A DNA stretch of 64,000 nucleotides, taken from the NCBI GenBank assembly GCA_902625325.1, contig CACOAW010000003.1:83097-147096 (forward strand). Direction: 5' to 3'. A program made the translations under genes and the position numbers. The notes under the pieces are model-generated. The model made no database searches. It was not told the origin of the DNA and saw only the letters and a list, made by a program, of their open reading frames with translations. The stretch is from an uncultured Candidatus Poseidoniales archaeon (GTDB taxonomy: Archaea > Thermoplasmatota > Poseidoniia > Poseidoniales > Thalassarchaeaceae). Below, one piece after another: positions 17,472 through 26,139 of the stretch; the stretch's first letter is position 1, and every line of letters starts with the position of its first letter.

Positions 17472-18407
17472 ATGAGTGCATCGATTAGAGTTCCATTGAT
17501 GATTATGGTCGTCTATTTCCTTAGTCTCTGGTCAGGAGTAGCAGCAGTCCAAGCCCAGACCTCGCCTGATGTTTCTCTTACCTGTGACCAACCAGCCCCG
17601 ATCGAGGTTTATCCTGGGGCTTTGAGGTCCACAATCATATACTGCACGCTCACAAACCCGACCACTTTCTCGGAGAAGGTCGATCTAACGTATCAACAGG
17701 GAATCATCTCAGTAGCGGGTCCTGGCTCAGCAACAGTACCCCCAGGGGACACATCCTTCCAAGTTGCTGCTAGGGCAGACCTGAGGCAACCGGAAGGCCA
17801 GCAAGTGGTAACGATAACCGCTACTGTGACCCAGTGGAATGGAGCTCCTGTTACTGCAGCTACCTCTCCAACAGAAGCCAAGGTGATGACCGTATTCAAG
17901 CAATTCAGCAGACTAAGAGTAGGAGCCGAATTGGCTTTCATCCAACTCAGGCCTAAGGTCGACTACACTTTAGTCTTCGATGTTTACAACGATGGAAACG
18001 CTAGGGACAAATTCAACGTTGAGATCCAGAATTACGACGAGATGATTGACGAGGGCTTCCAACTCAGTTTACCGCTGATTTCTCAGGAGATAGACTCCCT
18101 TGCTCCACCGGAGAAGTTCAGGGTGCAGATGAGGACGCCCAAGAACCAAGGATGGACTGACAAGTACTTCTCGTTACAGTTCAAGGCCACTTCCGAGTAC
18201 TCGGTCAGATCCGAAGGCGTCCCCAACTATCAGATTCAGGTTATGACCATCTACATCAGAGGCGTGTACCTGCCAGGATTCGAACTTGTGGGGACTGCAA
18301 TGATGGCGGCACTGGCAGGTGCGGCCATCGGCAGAAAGAACAGAGATAACCGGATTTCCGTGGATGAAGACGGGAAGGTCATCCCGGTGGACAACCGTCT
18401 TTTCTAG
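17472..18407 (+). CDS. Secreted, C-terminally anchored beta-sandwich protein, unknown
   Basis: A signal peptide (about residues 8-30, ending VQAQ) is followed by beta-rich sequence. The repeats of 'NPTTFSEKVDL' and 'NDGNARDKFNVEIQNYDE' resemble the NEW3/CARDB-like modules of archaeal surface proteins. A hydrophobic segment (LPGFELVGTAMMAALAGAAI) near the C-terminus precedes a basic KNRDNR tail, so the bulk is outside. ATG at 17472 directly follows a GTG in frame and is the likelier start. It sits with the following membrane protein, both on the plus strand with 74 bp between. Function not recognised. Confidence 0.8.
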   Translation: MSASIRVPLMIMVVYFLSLWSGVAAVQAQTSPDVSLTCDQPAPIEVYPGALRSTIIYCTLTNPTTFSEKVDLTYQQGIISVAGPGSATVPPGDTSFQVAARADLRQPEGQQVVTITATVTQWNGAPVTAATSPTEAKVMTVFKQFSRLRVGAELAFIQLRPKVDYTLVFDVYNDGNARDKFNVEIQNYDEMIDEGFQLSLPLISQEIDSLAPPEKFRVQMRTPKNQGWTDKYFSLQFKATSEYSVRSEGVPNYQIQVMTIYIRGVYLPGFELVGTAMMAALAGAAIGRKNRDNRISVDEDGKVIPVDNRLF

Positions 18408-18481
18408 ATACGCCCTTCCAAGAGCCATCAGGCAACGGATTGATAACCACCACTATGGCTAGAATGTAAGAGGGAGAATGC

Positions 18482-19729
18482 ATGAGTGAAGGTGGACTGC
18501 TAGAGAAGGCGGCTGAGCAGAACCCCAGCCAAACGGTTCTTTTAGCAGAGCATCACACTCCACAGACAAGCACCGTTGGAGTGGGAGAGGCCCTCAAGAC
18601 AGTTGCGCTGTTCGGGATTATTCCTGTCCTAATAGCACGAATTCTACTGGTCTATCTCCCTGGAGATGAACTAATTATCCCCATAATTGGGACTTCTTTG
18701 GTCATGGTCGTAGTGTTCCTGTCGTCCCTAGCCGTAGTTTTGTGGAGATTGGGTGTATTCTCCATTTCCAGTTCCGGTTTTTCCCTATCAGGAACCAGCG
18801 CTGCCGCATCCTCAGTAGTCGCAATCTCCTACATAATGATGCTAATTTTTCCGCTGATTTTAGGTGCCTTGCTAGAGGGCGAACTTTCGGTTGGGCAGGT
18901 TGAGTACAGCGAGGATGGCGAGTCAATCACCATCAAGGTCCTCCAGAACACTATCTCAGACAAGGACATGGAGGCTTCCATAATCATATTTCAGGCTGGG
19001 CAGCAAGTATGGTCCTCTACTGCAAACTTCTCCATAGACAGTGGAAAGGGAGAGGGCGAGATCACCATATTAGTCGACGATTTCTATTCCACTAATGCTC
19101 TTCCAGACTCCCCTTACACAATGGAACTGACCATAGATGGGGATAGTTCAACCAGAGATTTAACCTACAGCCAGATTACTTGGGATACAACCCAGTGGAC
19201 CGGAGCAGATGCCCTCTCAAGGGATATTACAGGCGTTGAAGGCCTGGCATCTGGAGTTGTAAAGGAGGATCCAGATCGGTGCAGTGGCGATGCAGATAAC
19301 TGTCTGGTTGGAGTAGTCATGTCAGCTTGGTCCGGACTTGACACCGGTGCAGATAAGCCCGCAAGGATGCCTTTCGCCGACTACACTGTAGAGGCCGTTC
19401 TCATGGAGGGGAATGACGTGGCGATAGCCTATCCTACAATCTCGGTGAGCAACACAGAAGCATCATGGGACTCCGAAGGAGGGATTTTTGGAACTGGATC
19501 AGGAACTTGGGGGGAATACGGATCAGAATTCGCGATGGAAGGATCTGTCTTTGATGCAACCTTCGGAAAGTACGTACCTCGTGACGAATTCGATTCCGCT
19601 GGTGACTATGGTTGCTACTCGTTCACAGTAACCGTCACACAAGGGGAATCGCAGATATCCGACACCTCGTACTACGATTACAGTACCAGCAATTCGAACG
19701 ACATATGGGAAGCTGTGTCAGTTTGCTAG
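18482..19729 (+). CDS. Membrane protein with three TM segments and a large extracellular domain, unknown
   Basis: A GAGGGA ribosome site precedes the ATG. Residues about 35-57, 62-88 and 98-126 are strong TM segments (for example LIIPIIGTSLVMVVVFL, VVAISYIMMLIFPLILG). The remaining 290 residues are acidic and beta-rich, with two Cys close together in DRCSGDADNCLVGV and two more near the C-terminus. No catalytic motif was seen. It ends 2 bp before the stop of the convergent ABC ATPase gene. Function unknown. Confidence 0.8.
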   Translation: MSEGGLLEKAAEQNPSQTVLLAEHHTPQTSTVGVGEALKTVALFGIIPVLIARILLVYLPGDELIIPIIGTSLVMVVVFLSSLAVVLWRLGVFSISSSGFSLSGTSAAASSVVAISYIMMLIFPLILGALLEGELSVGQVEYSEDGESITIKVLQNTISDKDMEASIIIFQAGQQVWSSTANFSIDSGKGEGEITILVDDFYSTNALPDSPYTMELTIDGDSSTRDLTYSQITWDTTQWTGADALSRDITGVEGLASGVVKEDPDRCSGDADNCLVGVVMSAWSGLDTGADKPARMPFADYTVEAVLMEGNDVAIAYPTISVSNTEASWDSEGGIFGTGSGTWGEYGSEFAMEGSVFDATFGKYVPRDEFDSAGDYGCYSFTVTVTQGESQISDTSYYDYSTSNSNDIWEAVSVC

Positions 19730-19731
19730 AC

Positions 19732-20469
19732 TCAGTCATTTATGCTGGAGAGGAAATCTCTCATCCTGTCCGTTTTCGGATTATCTATTATGGATGATTC
19801 ACCCTCCTCTGCAATAAGGCCCTGATCCATGTATATCACACGATCAGCAACGTCTCTGGCGAATCCTATCTCATGGGTGACCACTACCATGGTCATCCCT
19901 TCCTCAGCCAAACCCTGTATGGTCTCAAGAACGGAACCGATTAGTTCTGGGTCTAGGGCACTGGTGGGCTCGTCAAAGAGCATGACCTCTGGCTTCATCG
20001 CAAGTGCCCTTGCGATAGCCACCCTCTGCTTCTGGCCACCAGATAGGTTTCCGGGATAGGCATCAACCCTATCGAGCATATCGACCCTCTCAAGAACACT
20101 GCTGGCATGGACGATAGCGTCCTCCTTGCTCATCCCCCTTACATGAATTAGCCCAAGAGAAACATTGTCTATCACCCTCAAGTGAGAGAACAACTCGAAA
20201 GATTGGAAGACCATACCGATCCTAGAACGAACACCATTAACATCAGCAGCAGGGGTGTTGATTCTTTCTCCCTTCAAACTCACGATGCCTTGGGTGGGTT
20301 CGATCAGACGGTTGATACATCTAAGGACGGTAGATTTGCCACTTCCAGATGAGCCAATAATAGCCAATGACTCCCCTTCCTGTACTTCGAACGAGACTCC
20401 TCTGACCGCATGTACCCCTCCAACATACGTCTTCTCCATTTCTTCAACGCTGAGGATAATCTCTGACAA
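19732..20469 (-). CDS. Polar amino-acid ABC transporter ATP-binding protein (GlnQ/HisP type)
   Basis: This is the cytoplasmic ATPase of an amino-acid importer. Walker [10 protein letters not shown] is at residues 39-47, the signature [17 protein letters not shown], Walker [15 protein letters not shown] and the switch His in VVTHEIGFA are all present. Length (245 aa) is standard. The start is TTG, immediately after the TGA of the upstream permease gene. An in-frame ATG 10 codons later (MEKTYVGG) is less likely because the strand before it is conserved. It forms an operon with the permease; no substrate-binding protein gene is nearby. Confidence 0.96.
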   Translation of the reverse strand: MSEIILSVEEMEKTYVGGVHAVRGVSFEVQEGESLAIIGSSGSGKSTVLRCINRLIEPTQGIVSLKGERINTPAADVNGVRSRIGMVFQSFELFSHLRVIDNVSLGLIHVRGMSKEDAIVHASSVLERVDMLDRVDAYPGNLSGGQKQRVAIARALAMKPEVMLFDEPTSALDPELIGSVLETIQGLAEEGMTMVVVTHEIGFARDVADRVIYMDQGLIAEEGESSIIDNPKTDRMRDFLSSIND

Positions 20470-22848
20470 TCAAGCACCTCCCGATATCCCTAAACCAGGA
20501 ATCCTAGTTCTTTCCTCAAGGTACCTGAGGAAGAGTGCTAGGGTCCATGTAATCAGGAAGTATGATATCAGCACCATGCCCCAAGTCCAGAAAACCTGGA
20601 AAGTAGTGGCGACAATTAACTTCCCCTGCCTTGTGATTTCAGCATAACCGATAATCATAGCTAGTGAAGAGTTCAGAACTAGGTTGACCATCTCGTTACC
20701 CAGAGGGGGTATGCAGATCCTGACAGCTTGGGGCATTACTACCAGCCTCATCGATTGCATGTAATTTAGCCCAATACTTCTACCAGCTTCCATCTGCCCC
20801 GAGGGGATTGCAGCGATAGCCCCTCTGATGGTCTCGCATTGGTATGCGCCCGAGTTCAAACCAAGAGCGAAAATCGCGCTGATGTATGCCCTATCCTCGA
20901 GAATCCCCCCAATCGGCCTACCATAGGCCAGCGATTCGGGATTCGTCTCGTATACAACGAAAATATCGGTGATGAAGTTGGAGTTGCCATTTAGGTATTC
21001 GAAGTCGAACAACATTAGCCCGGGGTCCTGCAATCTTCTCCCAAGCTCGAATCCGAAGTGTATGAACATGAACTGAACGAGCAATGGTGTGTTTCTGAAA
21101 ATGTCCGTGTATACCGTTGCAATCGTGTTCAATGGCCTGATGCTCCACGGATCGAGAGTGAAACTCACGTTGCTGAACTCAATTTCTCGTATGGAGAAGT
21201 CTCCATTGCATGAGAAAAATATGCTCCCCAATACGGCAATTCCAAGGCCCAGTAGAATCCAGAAAATTGCCCTAGGAGCCCCGATAGGAGAGTAGATGTG
21301 TTCCCAACCATCTAGGTTTAGGTCACTAATCTCGTTGAGATTATCGAGAATTCGATAAATCCCGATAAATATCAGAATTATCCCGATTGTACGAATAGCG
21401 ATAATGTTCAGTGGCTCACTGGCTGCAATTTGCAAGGACCTACCTCTACAGTAACCTAATGCGCCGCTGAAAGGATTGCCCAGATTCAATTTTCTACCAA
21501 ATCCAGTTGAGTTTATCGCTGAGATGGGAATTTGGAAAGCAAACCATAATGGCGAAACTACGAACATCAATAGAATCTGGAATCTATTGGTCTGAGCGAC
21601 ATTCTTGAGTGTAGTTGGGGATGTCTTTAACATTGAAAGGACTATTCCTAGGGAGAAACCCATTAGAATTCCAAAAATCACGATTTTAGCAGTCGCTACG
21701 AGTCCGTCCATCAATCTCTCTTTCGAGTAGTCGACGAATTGTCCGAAATCGTTGAAGTCAATCACCTCGAACCCGACGAACTCCTCTGATCCTGCGTTCT
21801 CTGTCCTGAGTACAACCCCTCCATCCCCCACGACAACCCCTCTGAAACCATCCAGCATAGCAAATCCATTGAACACCGTCTCATTCGAGACTGGAATCAT
21901 CTGCTGAGAGACTATATTCCCCCCGTCCAGACTGAGGGAGATGTAGCCTCCTGGACCATGTAGAATGAACTTAAATTGTCCAAGAACCTTCATACCAGAT
22001 ACTTCGAAGTCCAGATTCGAACCTCCAGATTCGAACTCATCCCCACCTCCCGGGGGGTATTCTCTTTCGATATCCACTGTACTCCAGACGAATCCTACGG
22101 GAACATTTCCTTCTCTTGACGACTTCAGAATGTGCCCTTCTTCTGAAATCGCGTATGCCCTAATCGTACTGAAGTATTCAACATCGATAATTGCCATCGT
22201 TGAAACCTCGCTAGGCGCATCTCTATACTCCCAGCTACTACCTCCGTCGGAGGTTGCAATTATTGCCCCGCTCTCTCCAGAAATAATTCCGTTTTCTGAA
22301 TCCAAAAATGATACACTGAGATAATTTCCCCCCTCTCCTTCGATTACTGAGTCGCATTCAGTGTCCCATTCCACTGTCATTGTGCAAGTCCAGACTTTAT
22401 TTCGCTCTATGACAACAAAACTATCATTCGCAGTGAGGGCAACGTCCTTGATATCGCCAAATATATCAGAACTTATATCCACCCAGAGGCCTTCTTTCAT
22501 CAGTAGGACAGTACCGCTATTTCCTGCTACGATTATTGATTCGTAACTAGAATCAGAAGAGGTTAGATCATGGCTAACTGACAATCCAGATTCAGACCAA
22601 GTTCTTCCTTCATCGATACTCCGGATCATTGTTCCTCCAGATCCGAATACCCAAATCTCGCCTCCTAGATACTCTGCGGTATACAGATTCTCCTCAGTCC
22701 CGCTGTCGACTACTTCCCACCCACTTCTGACCTCTTGAGCAGAAACTTCTCCAAATGAGAAAAGAAGGGCAATTAGTACGAGTGGGATTAGTAAATCTGC
22801 ACTACGCTTGCCCGTAGGGCCACTCCAGAGAGACGCTTCCGATGTCAC
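20470..22848 (-). CDS. Amino-acid ABC transporter permease fused to an extracellular Ycf48-like beta-propeller
   Basis: A GTG start leads into a signal-anchor (about residues 18-38), then about 330 residues of BNR/Ycf48-like propeller: IWVFGSGGTMIRSIDEGRTW, IIVAGNSGTVLLM, GIISGESGAIIATSDGGSSW, GVVVGDGGVVLRTENAG. From about residue 370 it is a HisM/AapQ-type permease with YTDIFRNTPLLVQFMFIHFG and the ATPase-contact EAA loop AGRSIGLNYMQSMRLVVMPQA. A long TM-containing insertion separates the first permease helix from the RNTPLLVQ helix, as in AapQ/BztB proteins. At 792 aa it is more than twice the usual permease length. It is followed directly by the ATPase gene. The import direction and amino-acid substrate are family knowledge; the propeller's role is unknown. 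Confidence 0.9.
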   Translation of the reverse strand: MTSEASLWSGPTGKRSADLLIPLVLIALLFSFGEVSAQEVRSGWEVVDSGTEENLYTAEYLGGEIWVFGSGGTMIRSIDEGRTWSESGLSVSHDLTSSDSSYESIIVAGNSGTVLLMKEGLWVDISSDIFGDIKDVALTANDSFVVIERNKVWTCTMTVEWDTECDSVIEGEGGNYLSVSFLDSENGIISGESGAIIATSDGGSSWEYRDAPSEVSTMAIIDVEYFSTIRAYAISEEGHILKSSREGNVPVGFVWSTVDIEREYPPGGGDEFESGGSNLDFEVSGMKVLGQFKFILHGPGGYISLSLDGGNIVSQQMIPVSNETVFNGFAMLDGFRGVVVGDGGVVLRTENAGSEEFVGFEVIDFNDFGQFVDYSKERLMDGLVATAKIVIFGILMGFSLGIVLSMLKTSPTTLKNVAQTNRFQILLMFVVSPLWFAFQIPISAINSTGFGRKLNLGNPFSGALGYCRGRSLQIAASEPLNIIAIRTIGIILIFIGIYRILDNLNEISDLNLDGWEHIYSPIGAPRAIFWILLGLGIAVLGSIFFSCNGDFSIREIEFSNVSFTLDPWSIRPLNTIATVYTDIFRNTPLLVQFMFIHFGFELGRRLQDPGLMLFDFEYLNGNSNFITDIFVVYETNPESLAYGRPIGGILEDRAYISAIFALGLNSGAYQCETIRGAIAAIPSGQMEAGRSIGLNYMQSMRLVVMPQAVRICIPPLGNEMVNLVLNSSLAMIIGYAEITRQGKLIVATTFQVFWTWGMVLISYFLITWTLALFLRYLEERTRIPGLGISGGA

Positions 22849-22959
22849 AATACCCGCCCTCTCGCTGGGCTGTAAGGATTTAGTCTAGTCTACTAGGAAA
22901 AATTTGACACAGAGACTCAATGGGCAATGTTGATGTCCGAACTTTGTTCGGGTTGGACC

Positions 22960-23871
22960 ATGACGGAATTATTGTACAGTGGCAAGGTAAAACAGGTTTG
23001 GAGCACGGATGATCCTGATATCATCGAGTTCAGGTACACGGATCAGATTTCAGTCTTCGACCAAGTCATTCCTAGTTTGATTCCGAGGAAGGGAGAGTCA
23101 TTGAATAGGGCATCTTGTCATTGGTTCGGTCTGATTGAGGATGAAGGAATTTGCAAGACTCACGTCATAGAGATGAATGCCCCAGACAGAGTTCTGGCGA
23201 GACGTTTTGATGTGATCAGAGAACCTGGTGCCATTCCCAGAGATGCAGAGAACTTCTTCGTCCCACTAGAAGTAATCTGTCGTCATTATCTGGCAGGTAC
23301 CGCATGGAGAAGATACCAGAGAGGAGAAGTAAAGTCTGAGGACTTCGGATTCGAAGCAGGAGAGGTGCTTGATGAGGGAGTCCGGCTTCCAGAGCCGTTC
23401 CTGGAAGTCTCCACTAAATTCGAAAAGTTCGATAGGAATCTGGATAGGGAGGAGGCATTGGAGATATCAAATTTGGATCCAGCAGAGCTTGACGCAATCC
23501 TAGCGATTGTCCTAGAGGTGGATTCGGTAATCGATAGAGAGACATCTAAGAGAGGACTTATCCATGTTGACGGTAAGAAGGAATTTGCTCTAGGAGAAGG
23601 TCGAGAGCCTATTCTGATAGACTCCTTTGGAACTCTCGATGAAGATCGATGGTGGGACGCCGATGCATATGAGGATGGAGAGATAGTACAGCTATCCAAG
23701 GAGTCTGTCAGAAAACACTACATCGAATCGGGGCACCATTCGGCACTATACGAAGCAAGACAATCTGGATCGCCCGAACCACCCATCCCCCCTCTGCCAG
23801 ATAGCATCATTGCCAGTACGGCTGAACTATACGCTAGTATGTTCCAGCGGCTTACTGGAGAGGCTCTTTGA
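22960..23871 (+). CDS. purC: SAICAR synthetase
   Basis: PurC joins CAIR and aspartate using ATP to form SAICAR in purine synthesis. The N-terminal strand LLYSGKVKQVW, KTHVIEMNAPDRVLARRFDVI, VPLEVICRHYLAGTAWRRY, STKFEKFDRNL and LIDSFGTLDEDRWW match the family in order. The frame opens at 22927, but ATG at 22960 (MTELLYSGKVK) gives the usual N-terminus. It is divergent from the ABC permease and coupled to the next gene by TGATG. Together with purE and guaAb the window holds scattered purine genes rather than one purine operon. Confidence 0.95.
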   Translation: MTELLYSGKVKQVWSTDDPDIIEFRYTDQISVFDQVIPSLIPRKGESLNRASCHWFGLIEDEGICKTHVIEMNAPDRVLARRFDVIREPGAIPRDAENFFVPLEVICRHYLAGTAWRRYQRGEVKSEDFGFEAGEVLDEGVRLPEPFLEVSTKFEKFDRNLDREEALEISNLDPAELDAILAIVLEVDSVIDRETSKRGLIHVDGKKEFALGEGREPILIDSFGTLDEDRWWDADAYEDGEIVQLSKESVRKHYIESGHHSALYEARQSGSPEPPIPPLPDSIIASTAELYASMFQRLTGEAL

Positions 23872-24767
23872 TGGGGACACATGAGTACGAGGAAGACCCT
23901 AGAAACGAGGATGTACTGATATCTGTTAATGGGGAACTATTCCCAAGGAAAGAAGCGAAGGTTTCGGTTTTCGACTCTGGATTCCTTTTGGGAGATGGCG
24001 TCTGGGAATCATTCAGGCTCCATAATGGGAAACTTGTGTTCGTCAAAGAACATTTGGACAGGCTTTTCCACGGAGCATCGGAAATTTCCCTTGACCCCGG
24101 GAGGTCTAGGGACGAGATTATGTCGGAGATACACAGGGTTATTTCGGCTAACGAAATGAATAACAATGTCCACCTCAGGTTGATTGTCTCAAGGGGCCTC
24201 AAACCAACTCCATACCAAGCACCTTGGGTAATTTCTTCTAAACCTACAATCGTCATTATCCCAGAGTTCAAGAAGGCCAATGAGAAAAGGTCAATTGATG
24301 GAATTAGGCTTGTCTCCGTAGATATCAGAAGAAGCGGCCCAGAGGTTCAGAATCCTAGGATTAACAGCCTCTCCAAGCACAACTGCATTGCGGCTTGTAT
24401 CGAGGCTCACAACAAAGGGGGAGAGGAGGGTTTGATGCTGGATCCACACGGGTTTGTATCAACCTGTAACTCGACTCACTTCTTCATGGTAAGGGATGGC
24501 GTAGTTTGGACCTCAACGGGGGAATACTGCTTAGATGGGATTACCAGGCGCAAGGTCCTGGAAATTTGCGATTCTCACGAAATCCCGTACACTCTGGGTA
24601 ACTTCACATTTGAGGACGTACATTTGGCAGACGAGGCTTTTGTGACCGGGACATTCGCAGGTTTAACTCCCGTAATTTCTTTTGATGGTACTATGATTGG
24701 ACAAGGATCAAGGGGAAGGATATGCGAAAGGATTCAACAACTGTATCAAGAACTCGTAATGAGGTAA
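23871..24767 (+). CDS. Class IV PLP aminotransferase (BCAT / D-amino acid transaminase / ADC lyase fold)
   Basis: Fold-type IV features: VFDSGFLLGDGVWESFRLHNG (positions about 34-53, with GDGVWE at 41-46), R103-L-I-V-SRG, and the PLP lysine K169 in NSLSKHNCI. The usual glutamate in GxVxExxxSNIF is replaced here: GFVSTCNSTHFF has Thr at the Glu position, so the usual contact to the PLP pyridine N is altered. That makes substrate assignment uncertain. ATG at 23871 overlaps the purC stop (TGATG) and is served by GGAGAGG. The next gene is a sulfotransferase-like P-loop protein, and this pair is repeatedly linked or fused in other genomes as far as I recall. Confidence 0.88.
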   Translation: MGTHEYEEDPRNEDVLISVNGELFPRKEAKVSVFDSGFLLGDGVWESFRLHNGKLVFVKEHLDRLFHGASEISLDPGRSRDEIMSEIHRVISANEMNNNVHLRLIVSRGLKPTPYQAPWVISSKPTIVIIPEFKKANEKRSIDGIRLVSVDIRRSGPEVQNPRINSLSKHNCIAACIEAHNKGGEEGLMLDPHGFVSTCNSTHFFMVRDGVVWTSTGEYCLDGITRRKVLEICDSHEIPYTLGNFTFEDVHLADEAFVTGTFAGLTPVISFDGTMIGQGSRGRICERIQQLYQELVMR

Positions 24768-24772
24768 CTCGC

Positions 24773-25504
24773 TTGGATAGAACTAGGATCGCGATGTGGT
24801 CTGGGCCCCGCAATATCTCAACTGCACTAATGTACTCATTCGAGAATAGAAAAGACTGCCATGCAACCGATGAACCTCTCTATGCATCATTCCTCCTAAA
24901 CAGCGGGACTCCCCATCCCGGAGCGGAAGAGGTAATTGAAAAAAATGAGACCGATGTGGAGAAGATAATCACGACACTCACTGGCCCCATTCCCGATGAA
25001 AAGCAAATTTGGTACCAGAAGCACATGTGTCACCACCTGCCCGAGGATTCTGACATATCTTGGATTGATGACTTCAATAACTGCTTCTTGATCAGGAACC
25101 CCCGGGACGTTCTTCTATCCCTTTCCAAGATTGCCGATTATATTGATCTGTTATCGACAGGTCTTCCACAGCAACTAACAATCTTCAGGCATGTAATGAA
25201 GAGTTCCGGGAAAATACCTCCTGTTATCGATTCGGAAGACGTCTTGGAAGATCCCGAATCAACTCTCTCAGCGCTGTGCGATTCTATTGGAATTCCATTC
25301 TCCAATAGAATGCTATCTTGGGATCCAGGACCAAGGAGTTGTGACGGATTATGGGGTAAATACTGGTATGATTCGGTATGGAAATCCTCAGGTTTTTTCC
25401 CGCCATCTGCAAAGGAAGGTGAGTTGAGCGAACACCTGCGTTCAGTCCTGGAAGAATCAACAATCATCTATCAAGAGCTCAGAGAGATGCGCATTAGGAC
25501 CTAA
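24773..25504 (+). CDS. Sulfotransferase-family P-loop protein
   Basis: The 5'-phosphosulfate-binding-loop region is MWSGPRNISTALMYSFENR-like, followed by DEPLYASFL and, mid-protein, CFLIRNPRDVLLSL, the 3'-phosphate-binding RxPRD region of PAPS-dependent sulfotransferases. Length 243 aa. The frame is open from ATG 24722 inside the previous gene, but TTG 24773 has a GAGGT element 7 bp upstream and puts the P-loop strand near the N-terminus. It is coupled to the class IV aminotransferase. Acceptor substrate unknown; an amino-acid- or hydroxy-acid-derived metabolite is a guess from context. The stop overlaps the convergent gene by 4 bp. Confidence 0.85.
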   Translation: MDRTRIAMWSGPRNISTALMYSFENRKDCHATDEPLYASFLLNSGTPHPGAEEVIEKNETDVEKIITTLTGPIPDEKQIWYQKHMCHHLPEDSDISWIDDFNNCFLIRNPRDVLLSLSKIADYIDLLSTGLPQQLTIFRHVMKSSGKIPPVIDSEDVLEDPESTLSALCDSIGIPFSNRMLSWDPGPRSCDGLWGKYWYDSVWKSSGFFPPSAKEGELSEHLRSVLEESTIIYQELREMRIRT

Positions 25505-26124
25505 GAATGCCTCCTCATCAGAATCCCGCATTTCCTTTTGACAGCCGCTCTGAGAAATACAAGAAGATGCCTGAATGCATCCTGCACTCCTCCATCTAGC
25601 GGCTCATCAGATCTGACTGACCAAGCTCCTTTCTCAATCTCCCTCCTAATTTTGGCGATATCTTCTCCATCAAGCCAGCCGAGCATCTCGATCCCTGTGG
25701 AGCCCTCATTGAATCCAGAATGTCCGAGTGAATCTTCATTCAGGCCCCTGCATAGCTTCTCCAATAGGCGGTGAAGATCAGACCCTTCTCCCTCTTTCGT
25801 GTAGCGGAGGAGATACTCTATAGCATTGCCATCATCACTGGGGAACCTCCCTAGCCTCTCTCTTGAGTGGCCTCCATCGAGGGATCGGGGGACGCTCCAG
25901 TCTTCTTGCCAGTCGAGAACAGAGATGAAAAGCAGTGTTGCTTTGTCAATCGGGGAGTCTTCCCCCTCCTTTAGGCCCGCCACCTCTCCTATTCCTGCTG
26001 CTGCGAGTAATAACTCTCCATGATCCCCAGACATGGATGAGATGATTCCGTTTACCATCGAATCAGGACTGTTCCTTATGGGATCGAAAGTATGGAAGGA
26101 AGAAGGCGGAATGTAACTCCCCAT
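25501..26124 (-). CDS. Hypothetical protein, mostly helical and acidic
   Basis: Start ATG 26124 (MGSYIPPSSF) or 26133. The 207-aa product has no signal peptide or TM and is predicted soluble. It contains acidic loops (LKEGEDSPIDKA) and helical C-terminal segments (DIAKIRREIEKGAW, FRHLLVFLRAAVKRKCGILM). I recognise no family. It shares a CTAA stop overlap with the sulfotransferase gene and follows the giant surface-protein gene by 15 bp on the same strand, so it may be expressed with it. Confidence 0.7.
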   Translation of the reverse strand: MGSYIPPSSFHTFDPIRNSPDSMVNGIISSMSGDHGELLLAAAGIGEVAGLKEGEDSPIDKATLLFISVLDWQEDWSVPRSLDGGHSRERLGRFPSDDGNAIEYLLRYTKEGEGSDLHRLLEKLCRGLNEDSLGHSGFNEGSTGIEMLGWLDGEDIAKIRREIEKGAWSVRSDEPLDGGVQDAFRHLLVFLRAAVKRKCGILMRRHS

Positions 26125-26139
26125 GGTACACACTGTTGC

